A DNA stretch of 64,000 bases from Theocolax elegans (taxonomy: Eukaryota > Arthropoda > Insecta > Hymenoptera > Cerocephalidae). Every line of letters begins with the position of its first letter. Position 1 is the first letter of the stretch. Where the stretch lies: assembly GCA_026168455.1 (NCBI GenBank), contig CM047429.1, forward strand, positions 31,270,138 through 31,334,137. The letters are read 5' to 3'. Made by a program: the position numbers and the translations under genes. Shown here one piece after another: positions 42,991 through 54,686 of this stretch. Under the pieces are notes generated by a model that was not told the origin of the DNA, searched no databases, and was given only the letters and a program-made list of their open reading frames with translations.

Positions 42991-44203
42991 TTTACCTATA
43001 CAATATAGTAATTTTATTAATACAGATTATTTTAATATTTAGTATACTATTTTTCCCAGTGCCCATCTGATGGAAATCGAATAATAAGCCTTTCACAACA
43101 TGAGACAGTTACCCTATAAATTTCAGAAAAATCGATTGAAGACTGTTTGAGATATTTGAGGAAAACTAGTTTTTTCAATAACAAAAATATAAGGATCTGC
43201 CCTATAATGGTAGTGCCTACAAAATTATAATGTTGTAATAAAAAATACAATAAAAACAATACTTCTCAGTTGGTAAATGACACGAATGACGATAAAATAA
43301 TAATGATTTTGACATCTCCTGAAATCGAGCTAAATAATCTAGATTAATTTTAATATAACACACACATACACAAATAAATAGGCTGTTGTTTGATTACTGA
43401 TATACGCTTATAATAATTTTTATTTTTGAATTCCAATTTCCGACCCTTAGGTTGAAAAGTGGGACTGTTAAGTGACTCCACTGTGTTAGTTTATTTCATT
43501 ACTAAAGTTTTAAAAAACCAATTAAATTTAACTTGAATTTAGGTCGTAAATTAAACATGATTTATTCTGAGTAGTCAAACCGAAAATCATTATGATTGAT
43601 ATTATTACATAGGTATGTACTATTACCATCAGTTCTTTTTTTCCAAATTTAAGAATAATGTATATATATATATATATATATATATTATGTCACCTTGTAA
43701 CTTAATTATGCAATAAGCAAGCACAGTAATTACGAATTTCTTTCTTTTTACATCTGATATTATCCGTAAAATATTTTTACACAATACGCTTCTGTTTCTT
43801 TACTTTTATTCATCCTTAAATAAATTTTCTATACGACTAATATATGTAAAATTAACCTGAATATACATTTTTATTTAATATACAGCAATCATTTATGAAA
43901 TCGATGTACTTGTTATTTAAAATTTAAATCCAGTTATTTAATTACTAAAATAAACACGTATATTTCAATAAGATTGCAACTATTATTTATTCCAAAATTA
44001 AAAATATATTTGAATTTAAATAACTTTTAATAGTTCGAAGCATATATATAAATGTATGTACAAACGTGCGCATACTCATACCCTTGCGCACGCACATCTC
44101 TTATTTTTAAAAATATTTCAAAACTTGCATATCTGTAAAAAAAAACATATATCAAACAGATTTAAATGAGTTACATTATTATTTTTATTCAATGTATGTA
44201 CTT

Positions 44204-44261
<58 letters not shown>

Positions 44262-45002
44262 AAAGAAAAAATATTAATAATAATTATATAATAATACTTA
44301 TTGTTGCTAATGTTATTAACAATGATAATAATATTATTCGTAAGTTAAATTGATAGTAGTTGAAGTATCAGCTCCAATAGTTTAGTAAACGTAATAGTAT
44401 ATATAGTATAGCACGAGTGGCAATAATAAACGTAATATTCACTATTATTACTTTTTTACCATTTATTACATTATAATATAATGAATAAAAGAAAATGGAA
44501 AGTATAAAACACTAATAAAAAAATTAATTTAATAAAATATTATATATTTTAAGTATGACATAAGTATAATGTAAAACATATTTATACCGTACCTTCGCTT
44601 ACAGATGCGCGTACGGTTTTTGATTCAATAATTAGAAATATTTGCAAGACTATTGAGATAATTATCTTTACAATAGTTAACGGCAATATGTCTTTTATTA
44701 ACATATTTTTCATGGCATAAATGTATTCCCTGCACTTTTAAATTATAGTTGACCGTGAATAAATAATTAAACTTTTCTTTTTTTTGTTATTTTTTCGGAA
44801 CACCATCATTGTTAATCGAATAAATATACTTTACTTTAGAATAAATAGACATTTTAATTATCAAAAAATCAACATTCTGACAAATAGTGCGTATTGTATT
44901 AATAATCCAATAAGATTGAGAACATCATACTTTAACAGTGGAATGATATTAATATAATTAGAATATCAATAAAAATAATGTTTTTCTTTTGCAAAGGAAT
45001 GT
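42991..45002. other. AT-rich intergenic sequence with microsatellites
   Basis: (TA)n at 43661-43685 and (AAT)n at 44206-44255. No coding or transposon feature is supported apart from a weak R2-like stretch at 43060-43200. Confidence 0.5.
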
Positions 45003-45420
45003 GCGCATTCGATAAAGCTGATCCTGATTCTGCTATCCCGGGTCGCAGACTGCTTTTGCCAGGACAGCTTCAGCGCCTACAGAGGAATACTACTATCCTA
45101 TCTCTCTCACTCTTCAATCTTTGTTAGGATCCGTCGTTCATACTTCTCTCTTTGTTTGTATCATTCCCTTTCTACAACTGTCTTTCTCTATACACTCTCA
45201 GCTTCTCTTTCTTGTACTCTAGATCTCACTTACTATCTCTCTTTCAATATGTCTCCTTTACTCCTGATCGGTCTAGCTGTCTTTGTTGCTCAGCCTCGTG
45301 GAGCCCAGCATGAAACGACGTAAGTCGCGCTTGCGCAAACTGCGTGTGCCTTGATTCCCGGGCACCGCTCTCTCTGATGCCTCCTTCTCCTCTCATTCAC
45401 TCGCACTTTCACACATTTTC
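45003..45420 (+). promoter_or_regulatory. Pyrimidine-rich, GC-elevated island around a candidate first exon
   Basis: C/T-rich on the plus strand with many TCTCTCT-type strings, in marked contrast to the AT-rich flanks. It surrounds the signal-peptide exon at 45249-45319. It may be a promoter and 5' leader of a host gene lying beyond this window or split by transposons. No clear TATA box is visible. Confidence 0.4.
45249..45319 (+). CDS. Candidate first coding exon of a secreted protein
   Basis: The frame from ATG at 45249 reads MSPLLLIGLAVFVAQPRGAQ and three more residues, then meets a consensus donor (GAC/GTAAGT at 45319/45320) in phase 2. The first 15 residues are a hydrophobic core typical of a signal peptide, with a plausible cleavage after the Ala-Gln-Pro-Arg-Gly-Ala region. 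No second exon was found downstream within the window; the next kilobases are AT-rich and then transposons. It may be a host gene's first exon, a pseudogene piece, or chance. The ORF is too short to be identified. Confidence 0.4.
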
Positions 45421-46074
45421 TTTTACCCTTCAATTCTGTTGACATATTATTTCTGTATAAATAATATTCAATTAAGGAATATTAATGTAACATGAAAATC
45501 ATCCTGTATGTAAACACATTCCAAATTAAATTTATCATCTAATGTGCATACAATATCAATTAATATGTAATGAAATTTTGTTACAGTTGTAAATAGAAAC
45601 ATTTTTAAAATACGATGCTTAAGTTTATCAGTCAATATATTTTATAGATAAAATCAATGTTTATAATTTTAATACAAGACAGATTATTAATGTCATGTAC
45701 TGTTGTTAGGTTACCTACTATTTATTTTAATACTTATATATATATATATATATATAGTAATATTATATTTACATTTAATCATATAGTAATATAATTAAAT
45801 GTAAATAATTAATATTACAGAGACATAATTTGAAGATTGCAAATAAATTTTAATGATTAGAAAATTTTGTAGTAACGTATAATATGAATTATCGCATTTA
45901 TCAAAAAATATATAATATTTTAAACAGATAATAAAATCATTAATTTTTATAGTTTTTAATATAAAGTTAAAGTACAATTTGTTTCTTATGACTCAATATT
46001 ATTGTCGAATTTATTACTAATAAATATAATACTGAACAATAATTGTTAACTGTAATCGAAAATCTATAATGTTG
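45421..46074. other. AT-rich intergenic sequence
   Basis: Contains a (TA)n run at 45735-45756. No gene supported. Confidence 0.45.
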
Positions 46075-46705
46075 TCCATGTAAAAATTAAACTATTGCCA
46101 CTATATTGCCGCGACAATTGGGAATGTATTGCCAGCATAGCGCTAAACCTGATCCGCCCGAATGTTTGCCATATATTAGCAATAGTTATTGGCCATAACT
46201 CATAAATTTACAATAAGAAAAAAATATTTGTTGGCTGCGTTACTCGAACCTTCAATCTTTAAATCCGAAAGCTAATTCTTTACCACAGATTAATTTTGTT
46301 ATTTTGTTATTAAGAGTCAATTTCTGGTTATAAAGAACAGTTGAATTTATGAAATTTGGAATTAGAAATTTTTTACCCACATATTAAATTGTTCTTTGTA
46401 TTCTAAAATCAATTCTTCATAACAATTCGAATCTAAAGATTAAAGGTTCGAGTCCCGCAATCAGCAAATATATTTTTTTATTTTTTTTTTTTAATTTATG
46501 AATTATGACTAACATATTGGCAATAGTTTACGAATTGTAAGATAGTAACTATTGCTAATATATGACAAAAATTCGGATGAGGTTTGACGCTATGTTGGCA
46601 ATGACATTGCCATTTGTCGCGGCAATATATTGACAAAATATATTTGCAATAACTATTATCCAATGCTCTGCAATATAGTAGCAATAGTTTATATTTTTAT
46701 ACGGG
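46075..46705. mobile_element. tRNA-bearing foldback element T, copy 2 (decayed)
   Basis: Left CATGTAAAAATTAAACTATT and right AATAGTTTATATTTTTATACGGG are worn versions of the T termini. The tRNA-like units are recognisable at about 46233-46300 (minus) and 46425-46470 (plus, GGTTCGAGTCCCGCAATC). It is the most diverged full-length copy. Confidence 0.75.
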
Positions 46706-46852
46706 ATATTTTAAGCAAATTTCGTACAATCATCAATATGTGAAATAATTTTTCAAAAAGGAAGGAAATTGATAAATTAAAAAAAATACTGGAAATGTAA
46801 AACTATCAATTTATTGAAACTTGTTGGGAATGGGAACTTTATTCTACTGAAA

Positions 46853-47104
46853 CCCGCGTAAAAATTATAACTATTGCCAATATATTTCAACGATATTTGC
46901 AATAGTTATGGCAAACATATTGCGAATATATGGCCTCAACAATCGGCAATATATTGGCAGCATAGCGCCAAACATCACCCTCCCACATATTATTGGCAAC
47001 ATATTCGCTATAGTTAGCAAGTGGCCATTCGGTAACTATTGCAGTTATATTGGCAATAGTTGCCAAAATTGTCTGTGTATGCACAATATTTCATTTTTAC
47101 GGAG
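46853..47104. mobile_element. Short T-related MITE without tRNA unit
   Basis: It starts CCCGCGTAAAAATTATAACT and ends TTTCATTTTTACGGAG. The interior consists of the same GCAATATATTGGCAGC/CCAATAGT-type strings as T arms. The tRNA-like core is absent. Flanks show no convincing duplication. Confidence 0.65.
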
Positions 47105-47504
47105 TAATTTTTTTGCCTGCATATAATTGATGTGTGTCAACAATATTTTTCGTTTTTTAGACATTAGACGGGATGCGATCGCTTTCCCAATGTAAGTATC
47201 CGCGTAAAAATATAAACTATTGCCACTATATTGCAGAGCAATGGGCAATAGTTATTGCAAACATATTGCCAATATGTTGCCGCGACAACCCTGTCAAAAA
47301 TATACAGCTGTAAAAATAACTGGAAATACAGGTGTAAATCCATGTAATAATACAGCTGTATTGGAGTGGATTTGCCTGGATTTATTAACTGGATTTACAG
47401 GTGTAAATCCATGTAATATTAAATGGATTTACAGGTGTAAATCATGTAATATTAAATGGATTTTTTAATTTTACAAATGTTTTTTTATTTAGATTAACAT
47501 ACAA

Positions 47505-48843
47505 CCCTGGTGGAAATACGAACAATTTTTTACCGATAAAATAGGAATTTTTTATACTGTACTACCAATATTCTAGGTATAAAAAATATCTATTTTATTC
47601 CTATATGTGTAACGTTTTTTGGTCCCTAAATATAACATTAAATATGGTCTATTGGGATTCGGCATTTTCTACCTATAAAGTAGTTATAAGTTTGATCTTA
47701 TATTTTTCAGGCTTATAAATTACTTAAACGTTATTACGTTATAGTCAGAAACAATATTTTATTAATATACAATAGTTTACCTATCTCATAAATTGAGCAA
47801 TCAGGATTTTTAAAGCATTTTTAAAGAATACAAAAATAATGCAGAAATTAAAAAGTATTTATATATACATAACTCAAAAAAAATTTGAAAAGAATTTCTC
47901 TTTCGAAACCTTATTATTATTTTTAATTAACTTATATTTATTTTTATATTGTTTTAGTTTATATATTTACACTAATTACATATATTTGACGCAGAAAAAC
48001 GCTGAAAAAATTTTTGCCCTAACCGGGAATCGAACCCCGCAACGCACGCACCAAACGCAAACGCTCTATCCACTAAGCTAACGCAACGCTTACATATGCA
48101 AATGTTTGGAACTTGTATATACAGATCATCCATGTATTAATATCTTAATAATTGTTATTTATTCTTTGATCTATATATATATATATAAGATGTTAGGCAG
48201 TAATTAACTAATTATAATCGTGATGGTCTTAACGATATCTACCAAAGAGATATCTTCTTCATTTTTTCTATATTATTATAATTTCTTAAAAGCATATGAA
48301 TACTTTTATAATACTTATTTATACCGTAAAACATAATATATTATTTTGCTACTATATGTAAAAGGGCATTCTTCTAATATAAATTTATTTAAAATAAATA
48401 AATAAATAATACTAATTTTTAAATTCAAACTATTTATTTAAAAATAATATAGAAAGTTTCTAGGTATTTAATAGTTCTATTTTTAAGCTATTATTTATAC
48501 CTAGTTTCTACCTATTAAAAATAGTGTTTGTATATATAAGAAAAAATTTTAACAATTTATTTAAGTAAATAATTATACATATTTTTAATTTTTTGAACTT
48601 TAAAAATTAAATTTTAGGTTATTTTTACAAATATTTTTTATAGCTTTTTTATAGATATAAAAACGAGTGCTAAATTTAATAGCATATTTTGTGTCTATTT
48701 TTTGGCTATTTAATATAGTATAATTATTTTATACCAATAAAATAGGTATTTAATCGACATTTTCTACAAAATATTATGATTTCTATATTTTATACCTATA
48801 AACTACTTTGGCGACTATAAAATATTTTTGAATTTCCACCAGG
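47505..48843. mobile_element. Nested CCCTGGTGGAAAT element, left arm
   Basis: It begins CCCTGGTGGAAATACG and ends GAATTTCCACCAGG, with AA on both sides (one terminal G lost on the right). The interior carries a Pro-like tRNA sequence at 48016-48090 and many AGGTATAAA/TTTATACCT strings. A mirror copy is at 50398-51734. Confidence 0.75.
48016..48090 (-). other. tRNA-like (Pro-type) unit, left arm
   Basis: On the minus strand: A box TAGCTTAGTGGATAGAG, anticodon loop TTTGGTG (anticodon TGG), B box GGGTTCGATTCCC and a T6 run shortly after. The anticodon stem is only partly paired. It is a tRNA-derived sequence carried by the transposon. Confidence 0.65.
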
Positions 48844-50397
48844 AAACCTTTGATCGATTTTAAACGCAATTTAAAGCTATATTATTATTAAAAAAGTGCC
48901 CCATTCGATGAATTATATTTTTATATATATTTTAATTATTTATAGGTGTATTTAAAGCTGTATTTTAACAGGGATTTTTAGTTGAATAACTCATTCGTGC
49001 TTCTTAATGTATTTATACGGCTATATACACGTATTTGTTCAGTTATGTCAAAAATATACAGCTGTAAAAATAACTGGAAAAACGATTGTAAATCAATGTA
49101 ATACATTTTTGAGTAGACATATATAAAAATTTTTTATTTAAAAGTAATTACGTAACTTATAACTTATATGCACTTATAAAGTTTCTTAAGTGTGTTCCTT
49201 TTGACGAATAAAAAAAAATTTGGAACAAAAGTTATCTTTAATTCTTATTCCCTTCTTTTTTTACTTACACAATAGCTTAATTTTTTTTTATTAAGAATTA
49301 ACTAAGTAAATATCCGATAAAAGAAATTTCTGCAATAGAAAGTATTGAAATCAAAATACCTTCCAAGAAGGTGTCAATATTCGCAAGTATTTTATTCCAA
49401 TCACACTTTTTAAATTGCAATCTATTAAATAAATATCTTTAATTCTTTTTCCCATATTTTTTCTACTTATGCAATAGGTTTACATAAAATTAACTGCTTC
49501 AAAACTAATAAAACAGAAATTTATTTATCTCATTTTATTGCTTTTAAATAAAATAATACTTGCACCACACGTTGATTTGGGTTCTTATTTAAGAATGTCA
49601 CAATGCATAGTGCATATATGATGAGTCTTTAATTTCTAGTTGGTTTTTATTACTGACCCTTTTGTTCCAAATTTTTATTCGTCAAAAGGAACACACTTAA
49701 GAAACTTTATAAGTGCATATAAGTTATAAGTTACGTAATTACTTTTAAATAAAAATTTTTAACCTATTGCATAAGTAGAAAAAATATGGGAAAAAGAATT
49801 AAAGATATTTATTTAATAGATTGCAATTTAAAAAGTGTGATTGGAATAAAATACTTGCGAATATTGACACCTTCTTGGAAGGTATTTTGATTTCAATACT
49901 TTCTATTGCAGAAATTTCTTTTATCGGATATTTACTTAGTTAATTCTTAATAAAAAAAAATTAAGCTATTGTGTAAGTAAAAAAAGAAGGGAATAAGAAT
50001 TAAAGATAACTTTTGTTCCAAATTTTTTTTTATTCGTCAAAAGGAACACACTTAAGAAACTTTATAAGTGCATATAAGTTATAAGTTACGTAATTACTTT
50101 TAAATAAAAAATTTTTATATATGTCTACTCAAAAATGTATTACATTGATTTACAATCGTTTTTCCAGTTATTTTTACAGCTGTATATTTTTGACATAACT
50201 GAACAAATACGTGTATATAGCCGTATAAATACATTAAGAAGCACGAATGAGTTATTCAACTAAAAATCCCTGTTAAAATACAGCTTTAAATACACCTATA
50301 AATAATTAAAATATATATAAAAATATAATTCATCGAATGGGGCACTTTTTTAATAATAATATAGCTTTAAATTGCGTTTAAAATCGATCAAAGGTTT

Positions 50398-51734
50398 CCT
50401 GGTGGAAATTCAAAAATATTTTATAGTCGCCAAAGTAGTTTATAGGTATAAAATATAGAAATCATAATATTTTGTAGAAAATGTCGATTAAATACCTATT
50501 TTATTGGTATAAAATAATTATACTATATTAAATAGCCAAAAAATAGACACAAAATATGCTATTAAATTTAGCACTCGTTTTTATATCTATAAAAAAGCTA
50601 TAAAAAATATTTGTAAAAATAACCTAAAATTTAATTTTTAAAGTTCAAAAAATTAAAAATATGTATAATTATTTACTTAAATAAATTGTTAAAATTTTTT
50701 CTTATATATACAAACACTATTTTTAATAGGTAGAAACTAGGTATAAATAATAGCTTAAAAATAGAACTATTAAATACCTAGAAACTTTCTATATTATTTT
50801 TAAATAAATAGTTTGAATTTAAAAATTAGTATTATTTATTTATTTATTTTAAATAAATTTATATTAGAAGAATGCCCTTTTACATATAGTAGCAAAATAA
50901 TATATTATGTTTTACGGTATAAATAAGTATTATAAAAGTATTCATATGCTTTTAAGAAATTATAATAATATAGAAAAAATGAAGAAGATATCTCTTTGGT
51001 AGATATCGTTAAGACCATCACGATTATAATTAGTTAATTACTGCCTAACATCTTATATATATATATAGATCAAAGAATAAATAACAATTATTAAGATATT
51101 AATACATGGATGATCTGTATATACAAGTTCCAAACATTTGCATATGTAAGCGTTGCGTTAGCTTAGTGGATAGAGCGTTTGCGTTTGGTGCGTGCGTTGC
51201 GGGGTTCGATTCCCGGTTAGGGCAAAAATTTTTTCAGCGTTTTTCTGCGTCAAATATATGTAATTAGTGTAAATATATAAACTAAAACAATACAAAAATA
51301 AATATAAGTTAATTAAAAATAATAATAAGGTTTCGAAAGAGAAATTCTTTTCAAATTTTTTTTGAGTTATGTATATATAAATACTTTTTAATTTCTGCAT
51401 TATTTTTGTATTCTTTAAAAATGCTTTAAAAATCCTGATTGCTCAATTTATGAGATAGGTAAACTATTGTATATTAATAAAATATTGTTTCTGACTATAA
51501 CGTAATAACGTTTAAGTAATTTATAAGCCTGAAAAATATAAGATCAAACTTATAACTACTTTATAGGTAGAAAATGCCGAATCCCAATAGACCATATTTA
51601 ATGTTATATTTAGGGACCAAAAAACGTTACACATATAGGAATAAAATAGATATTTTTTATACCTAGAATATTGGTAGTACAGTATAAAAAATTCCTATTT
51701 TATCGGTAAAAAATTGTTCGTATTTCCACCAGGG
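50398..51734. mobile_element. Nested CCCTGGTGGAAAT element, right arm mirror copy
   Basis: Exact mirror of 47505-48843, including the missing terminal G. The shared defect shows that it was copied as part of the palindrome rather than inserted separately. Confidence 0.75.
51150..51223 (+). other. tRNA-like (Pro-type) unit, right arm
   Basis: Mirror of 48016-48090, identical in the A and B boxes. Confidence 0.65.
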
Positions 51735-52064
51735 TTGTATGTTAATCTAAATAAAAAAACATTTGTAAAATTAAAAAATCCATTTAATATTACATGATTT
51801 ACACCTGTAAATCCATTTAATATTACATGGATTTACACCTGTAAATCCAGTTAATAAATCCAGGCAAATCCACTCCAATACAGCTGTATTATTACATGGA
51901 TTTACACCTGTATTTCCAGTTATTTTTACAGCTGTATATTTTTGACAGGGAATTGGCAATGTATTGCCAAATATTGGCAATAGTTACTATTTTATCATTT
52001 GTAAACTATTGCCAATATGTTGGCCATACCTCATAAATTTAAAAAAAAATAAAAAAAAATATTA

Positions 52065-52128
52065 GCCAGCCGCGGGATTTGAACCTTCGATCTTTAGATC
52101 CGAATGCTGGCTCTTTACCACTGAGCCA
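52065..52128 (-). other. tRNA-like (Arg-type) unit, left arm of T copy 3
   Basis: Minus strand: TGGCTCAGTGGTAAAGAGCC (A box), CATTCGGATC and GGTTCAAATCCCGCGG (B box), then an AATATTTTTTTTT run. Confidence 0.75.
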
Positions 52129-52382
52129 TTTTGCTATTTTGTTCCCGAGTAGAAATGATTTCCAGGCAAAAAGAAGGCCCTGTTCAGGTACCTGACGAAT
52201 ATTAAAAGGCCCTGAACAGGTGCCGGTAAAGGGCCTTTAAAAAATGTAATGGGGTGGAGATCAGGGCCTGTTTTATGTAATACTATTTTGTGGGTATGTT
52301 CAAGTGATATTAAGGCACTGAATTAGTAGTAAAAACTAAATCTGAATGTATTTGTTATTTTACATTTGTTTATAATTGTTAA

Positions 52383-52615
52383 CCTTTAGAGGACGAGAAT
52401 TTTCTGGTTCAAAAAAGCTTCTTTTTTCAATAAAATTAATGTCTAAAAACATCGGATCACTTTTAACCTTTAGAGGACGGGGATTTGGGTTTACTATTTT
52501 CTCTCACTTTTCTATAGAAATCGAGTTTATGTGATGCCTCACATCTCTAAACTAACACATGTAAAGGGTCGATCATGGGCATGGCCCGTATAGGGGCCAT
52601 CCCGTCCTCTAAAGG
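52383..52615. mobile_element. piggyBac-like MITE (CCTTTAGAGGAC ends, TTAA target)
   Basis: CCTTTAGAGGACG and CGTCCTCTAAAGG are inverted ends flanked by TTAA (52379-52382, 52616-52619). A second TTAA plus left end at 52463-52478 shows a partial tandem duplication; the compact unit is 52467-52615. TTAA with CC ends is the piggyBac signature. Confidence 0.75.
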
Positions 52616-52720
52616 TTAATAAAACGTTATCTTACATGTGTAACAGCTTTGTAATCTTAAAAACCACAAAATATACTAATATAAAATTATAAATATAAGG
52701 TTAATTAGGCGTGCGTACAT

Positions 52721-52721
52721 G

Positions 52722-52763
<42 letters not shown>

Positions 52764-52780
52764 CGTGTGTGTGCGTATAG
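52721..52780. repeat. (GT)n microsatellite
   Basis: GT dinucleotides with a few GC steps, at the same place as in the second CCCGAG copy. Confidence 0.9.
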
Positions 52781-52866
52781 GTTTTGTAAATAAAATAAAA
52801 TGCATTTTAATACATTAATATTTATTAAACATAAATATTATAGATAATATAATTAAAATATATGGT

Positions 52867-53205
52867 TTAATATAATTTCCAAATAATTACAACAATCTTA
52901 ATATAATCTAATATTAATAACTTTGCACTTTTTTTATACAATACAAAATTAAATTTTTTCACATATTTAAAGCAATATAATACTGCATAAACTTTTATAT
53001 TATTAAAGTGTTTTTTTAAACTTTCACTATTTATATATTGTATTTTTCTTTTCAATCGATACCTTCGAACTCTTAGTAAATTAAGCTTCTGAGCATTATC
53101 AATTTTTTTATTCATTTTATATTTATAAAAAACTCTTGATAAAATTCTAACCTGAAAATTTATATACAATACTATATAATTTGTAGATACTATTACTAAC
53201 CTCAC
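52867..53205 (-). CDS. Conserved short ORF of the CCCGAG element, copy 1
   Basis: 112 codons on the minus strand. From residue ~30 (MNKKIDNAQKLNLLRVRRYR) it aligns without gaps to the 82-codon ORF at 57359-57607, with only a handful of amino-acid changes. It is very basic at the start and hydrophobic near the end (LLILDYIKIVVIIW). It may be the first exon of the element's original transposase, or a small accessory protein. I do not recognise a named domain. The in-frame upstream ATG is not shared by the other copy, so the true start is probably the internal Met. Confidence 0.45.
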   Translation of the reverse strand: MRLVIVSTNYIVLYINFQVRILSRVFYKYKMNKKIDNAQKLNLLRVRRYRLKRKIQYINSESLKKHFNNIKVYAVLYCFKYVKKFNFVLYKKSAKLLILDYIKIVVIIWKLY

Positions 53206-53498
53206 ATTCGAACTAACAAAATTGACTTTTACTATAACCTCACATCCGAACTAACAAAATTAGGCCCTGACTTAAATTCCATTACATTCGTATCTCGGCC
53301 CTTAACAGGCGGCCTTTTCAGGCCCTGTTTTCTAATTCAGGCGGCCTGGCTAGCATTTCTACTCGGGGTTATTAAGAGTTAATTTCAGGCTATAAAGAAC
53401 AGTTGAATTCATAAAATTTTGGACTTAGAAATTTTTTAACCACACTTTCAACTGTTCTTTATAGCCTGAAATTAACTCTTAATAACAAAATAGCAAAA

Positions 53499-53571
53499 TG
53501 GCTCAGTGGTAAAGAGCCAGCATTCGGATCTAAAGATCGAAGGTTCAAATCCCGCGGCTGGATAATATTTT
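53499..53571 (+). other. tRNA-like (Arg-type) unit, right arm of T copy 3
   Basis: TGGCTCAGTGGTAAAGAGCC, CATTCGGATC and GGTTCAAATCCCGCGG lie at tRNA spacing, followed by an ATATTTTTTTTT run that would stop Pol III. The T arm pairs poorly. Confidence 0.75.
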
Positions 53572-53802
53572 TTTTTAATTTTTTTTTAAATTTATGAGGT
53601 ATGGCCAACATATTGGCAATAGTTTACAAATGATAAAATAGTAACTATTGCCAATATTTGGCAAAGATATTGGAGGATGCTGTTTGGCGGTATGTTGGCA
53701 ATACATTGCCACTTGTCGCGGCAACATATTGGCAATATGTTTGCAATAACTATTGCCCATTGTTCTGCAATATAGTGGCAATGGTTTATATTTTTACGCG
53801 GG

Positions 53803-54686
53803 TATAATAAGTACACTTATTTTATTTATACTGTAACACTTTATTAATAAATGGAAACATTTTGAATATAAACATTTATTACAAAGTTTAACTTAATTCT
53901 TAATTTTCAATCTATTCAATTTCAAGCAAATTGACGGGATTGATTATGTAACAAATATTTTCATTTTCAGTTGGAATATGGTAACAAACGCATTTTAAAT
54001 TATTTACATCAATCGCTTTCGTTATCGCATTATCGGTTGTACATTTATTTATTTATAACTTCTAAATTTACGGAAAACGGTTTTGTTGCATTAAATTGAT
54101 TAATAATTCCGTAAGTTTCACCTATACAACTGCAGAGTTTACTGCATTTACAATTAGTTACGCGTATAAAATAACAAATGCTCCCGCGTAAAAATAATAG
54201 CTTTTGGACAAATTGGGCTTAGATGTTGCAAAATCCTTTTGAACACCTGCGAGGAAAATGTTGGAAAAGTGGTGAAAACAGCTATGGTCCAAGTATGATG
54301 ATTATGTTGTTAAAGCACAATATTCCAAACCCAAAAGTATTCCCAACAGTGCTACAATACTTTCAAAACATACGGGCAATATTTGAACTATATTTTGCTT
54401 ATTTAAATATATATAAATAATTTTGAGCACAAATAATTGTATTACAAAGAATTCTTAGCTCGTATAACCAGTAAGCAAAAAGCACTATTAATAGTATTTT
54501 ATAATTCAATGTCTCAGTAAAAAACAGAAAAATTAATACTTAATTATTCTAATTAAAAGATAGTTTTTTTGATAACATTTTAAAACTATGTTTATTAGTG
54601 AAGATACAATAATTCAAATTAAAATTACAATTAAAAAATAAAAATACGCACATAAATAGAATGTAACTCATTAAATTTAATTTTTT
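53803..54686. other. AT-rich sequence with an isolated CCCGCGTAAAAAT end
   Basis: A lone terminus at 54183 (CCCGCGTAAAAATAATAGC) has no right partner, so it is a truncated T-type element. The 65-codon ORF at 54223 is not recognised. The rest is unassigned. Confidence 0.5.

Larger units (their letters stand above)
47289..51950. mobile_element. 4.66-kb near-perfect palindrome with CCCTGTC ends
   Basis: It starts CCCTGTCAAAAATATACAGC and ends with the complement (...TTTTTGACAGGG), flanked by AA (47287-47288, 51951-51952). T copy 1 has the unoccupied site GCGACAATTGGC. Left arm 47289-49490 and right arm 49760-51950 are nearly identical in reverse, so both arms encode the same spurious 80-codon ORF. 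The central ~270 bases are unpaired but contain an extra inverted copy of 49133-49220. Each arm contains a CCCTGT unit (ends at 48973 / starts at 50268) with a nested CCCTGG element. No transposase. Confidence 0.9.
52144..53367. mobile_element. CCCGAGTAGAAAT element, copy 1
   Basis: It starts CCCGAGTAGAAATGATTTCC and ends GCATTTCTACTCGGG, flanked by GTT (or TT plus one extra G). Just inside both ends GGCCCTG/CAGGGCC strings repeat. It contains a TTAA-flanked MITE (52383-52615), a GT microsatellite and a conserved minus-strand ORF (52867-53205). A second copy at 56609-57820 has the same layout. Confidence 0.9.
47199..53802. mobile_element. tRNA-bearing foldback element T, copy 3, hosting two large insertions
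   Basis: Left end TCCGCGTAAAAATATAAACT at 47199 and right end ATATTTTTACGCGGG at 53802, flanked by TA. The original element of roughly 700 bases is split by the giant palindrome 47289-51950 and by the CCCGAG element 52144-53367. T copy 1 at 41736 shows both sites unoccupied. About 35 bases next to the first insertion are deleted between two TTGCC strings. Confidence 0.88.

Noticed and set aside
47839..48081. 80-codon ORF, identical to one at 51158-51400
   Set aside because: The duplication reflects the palindrome; the C-terminal part is a tRNA-like sequence translated backwards.
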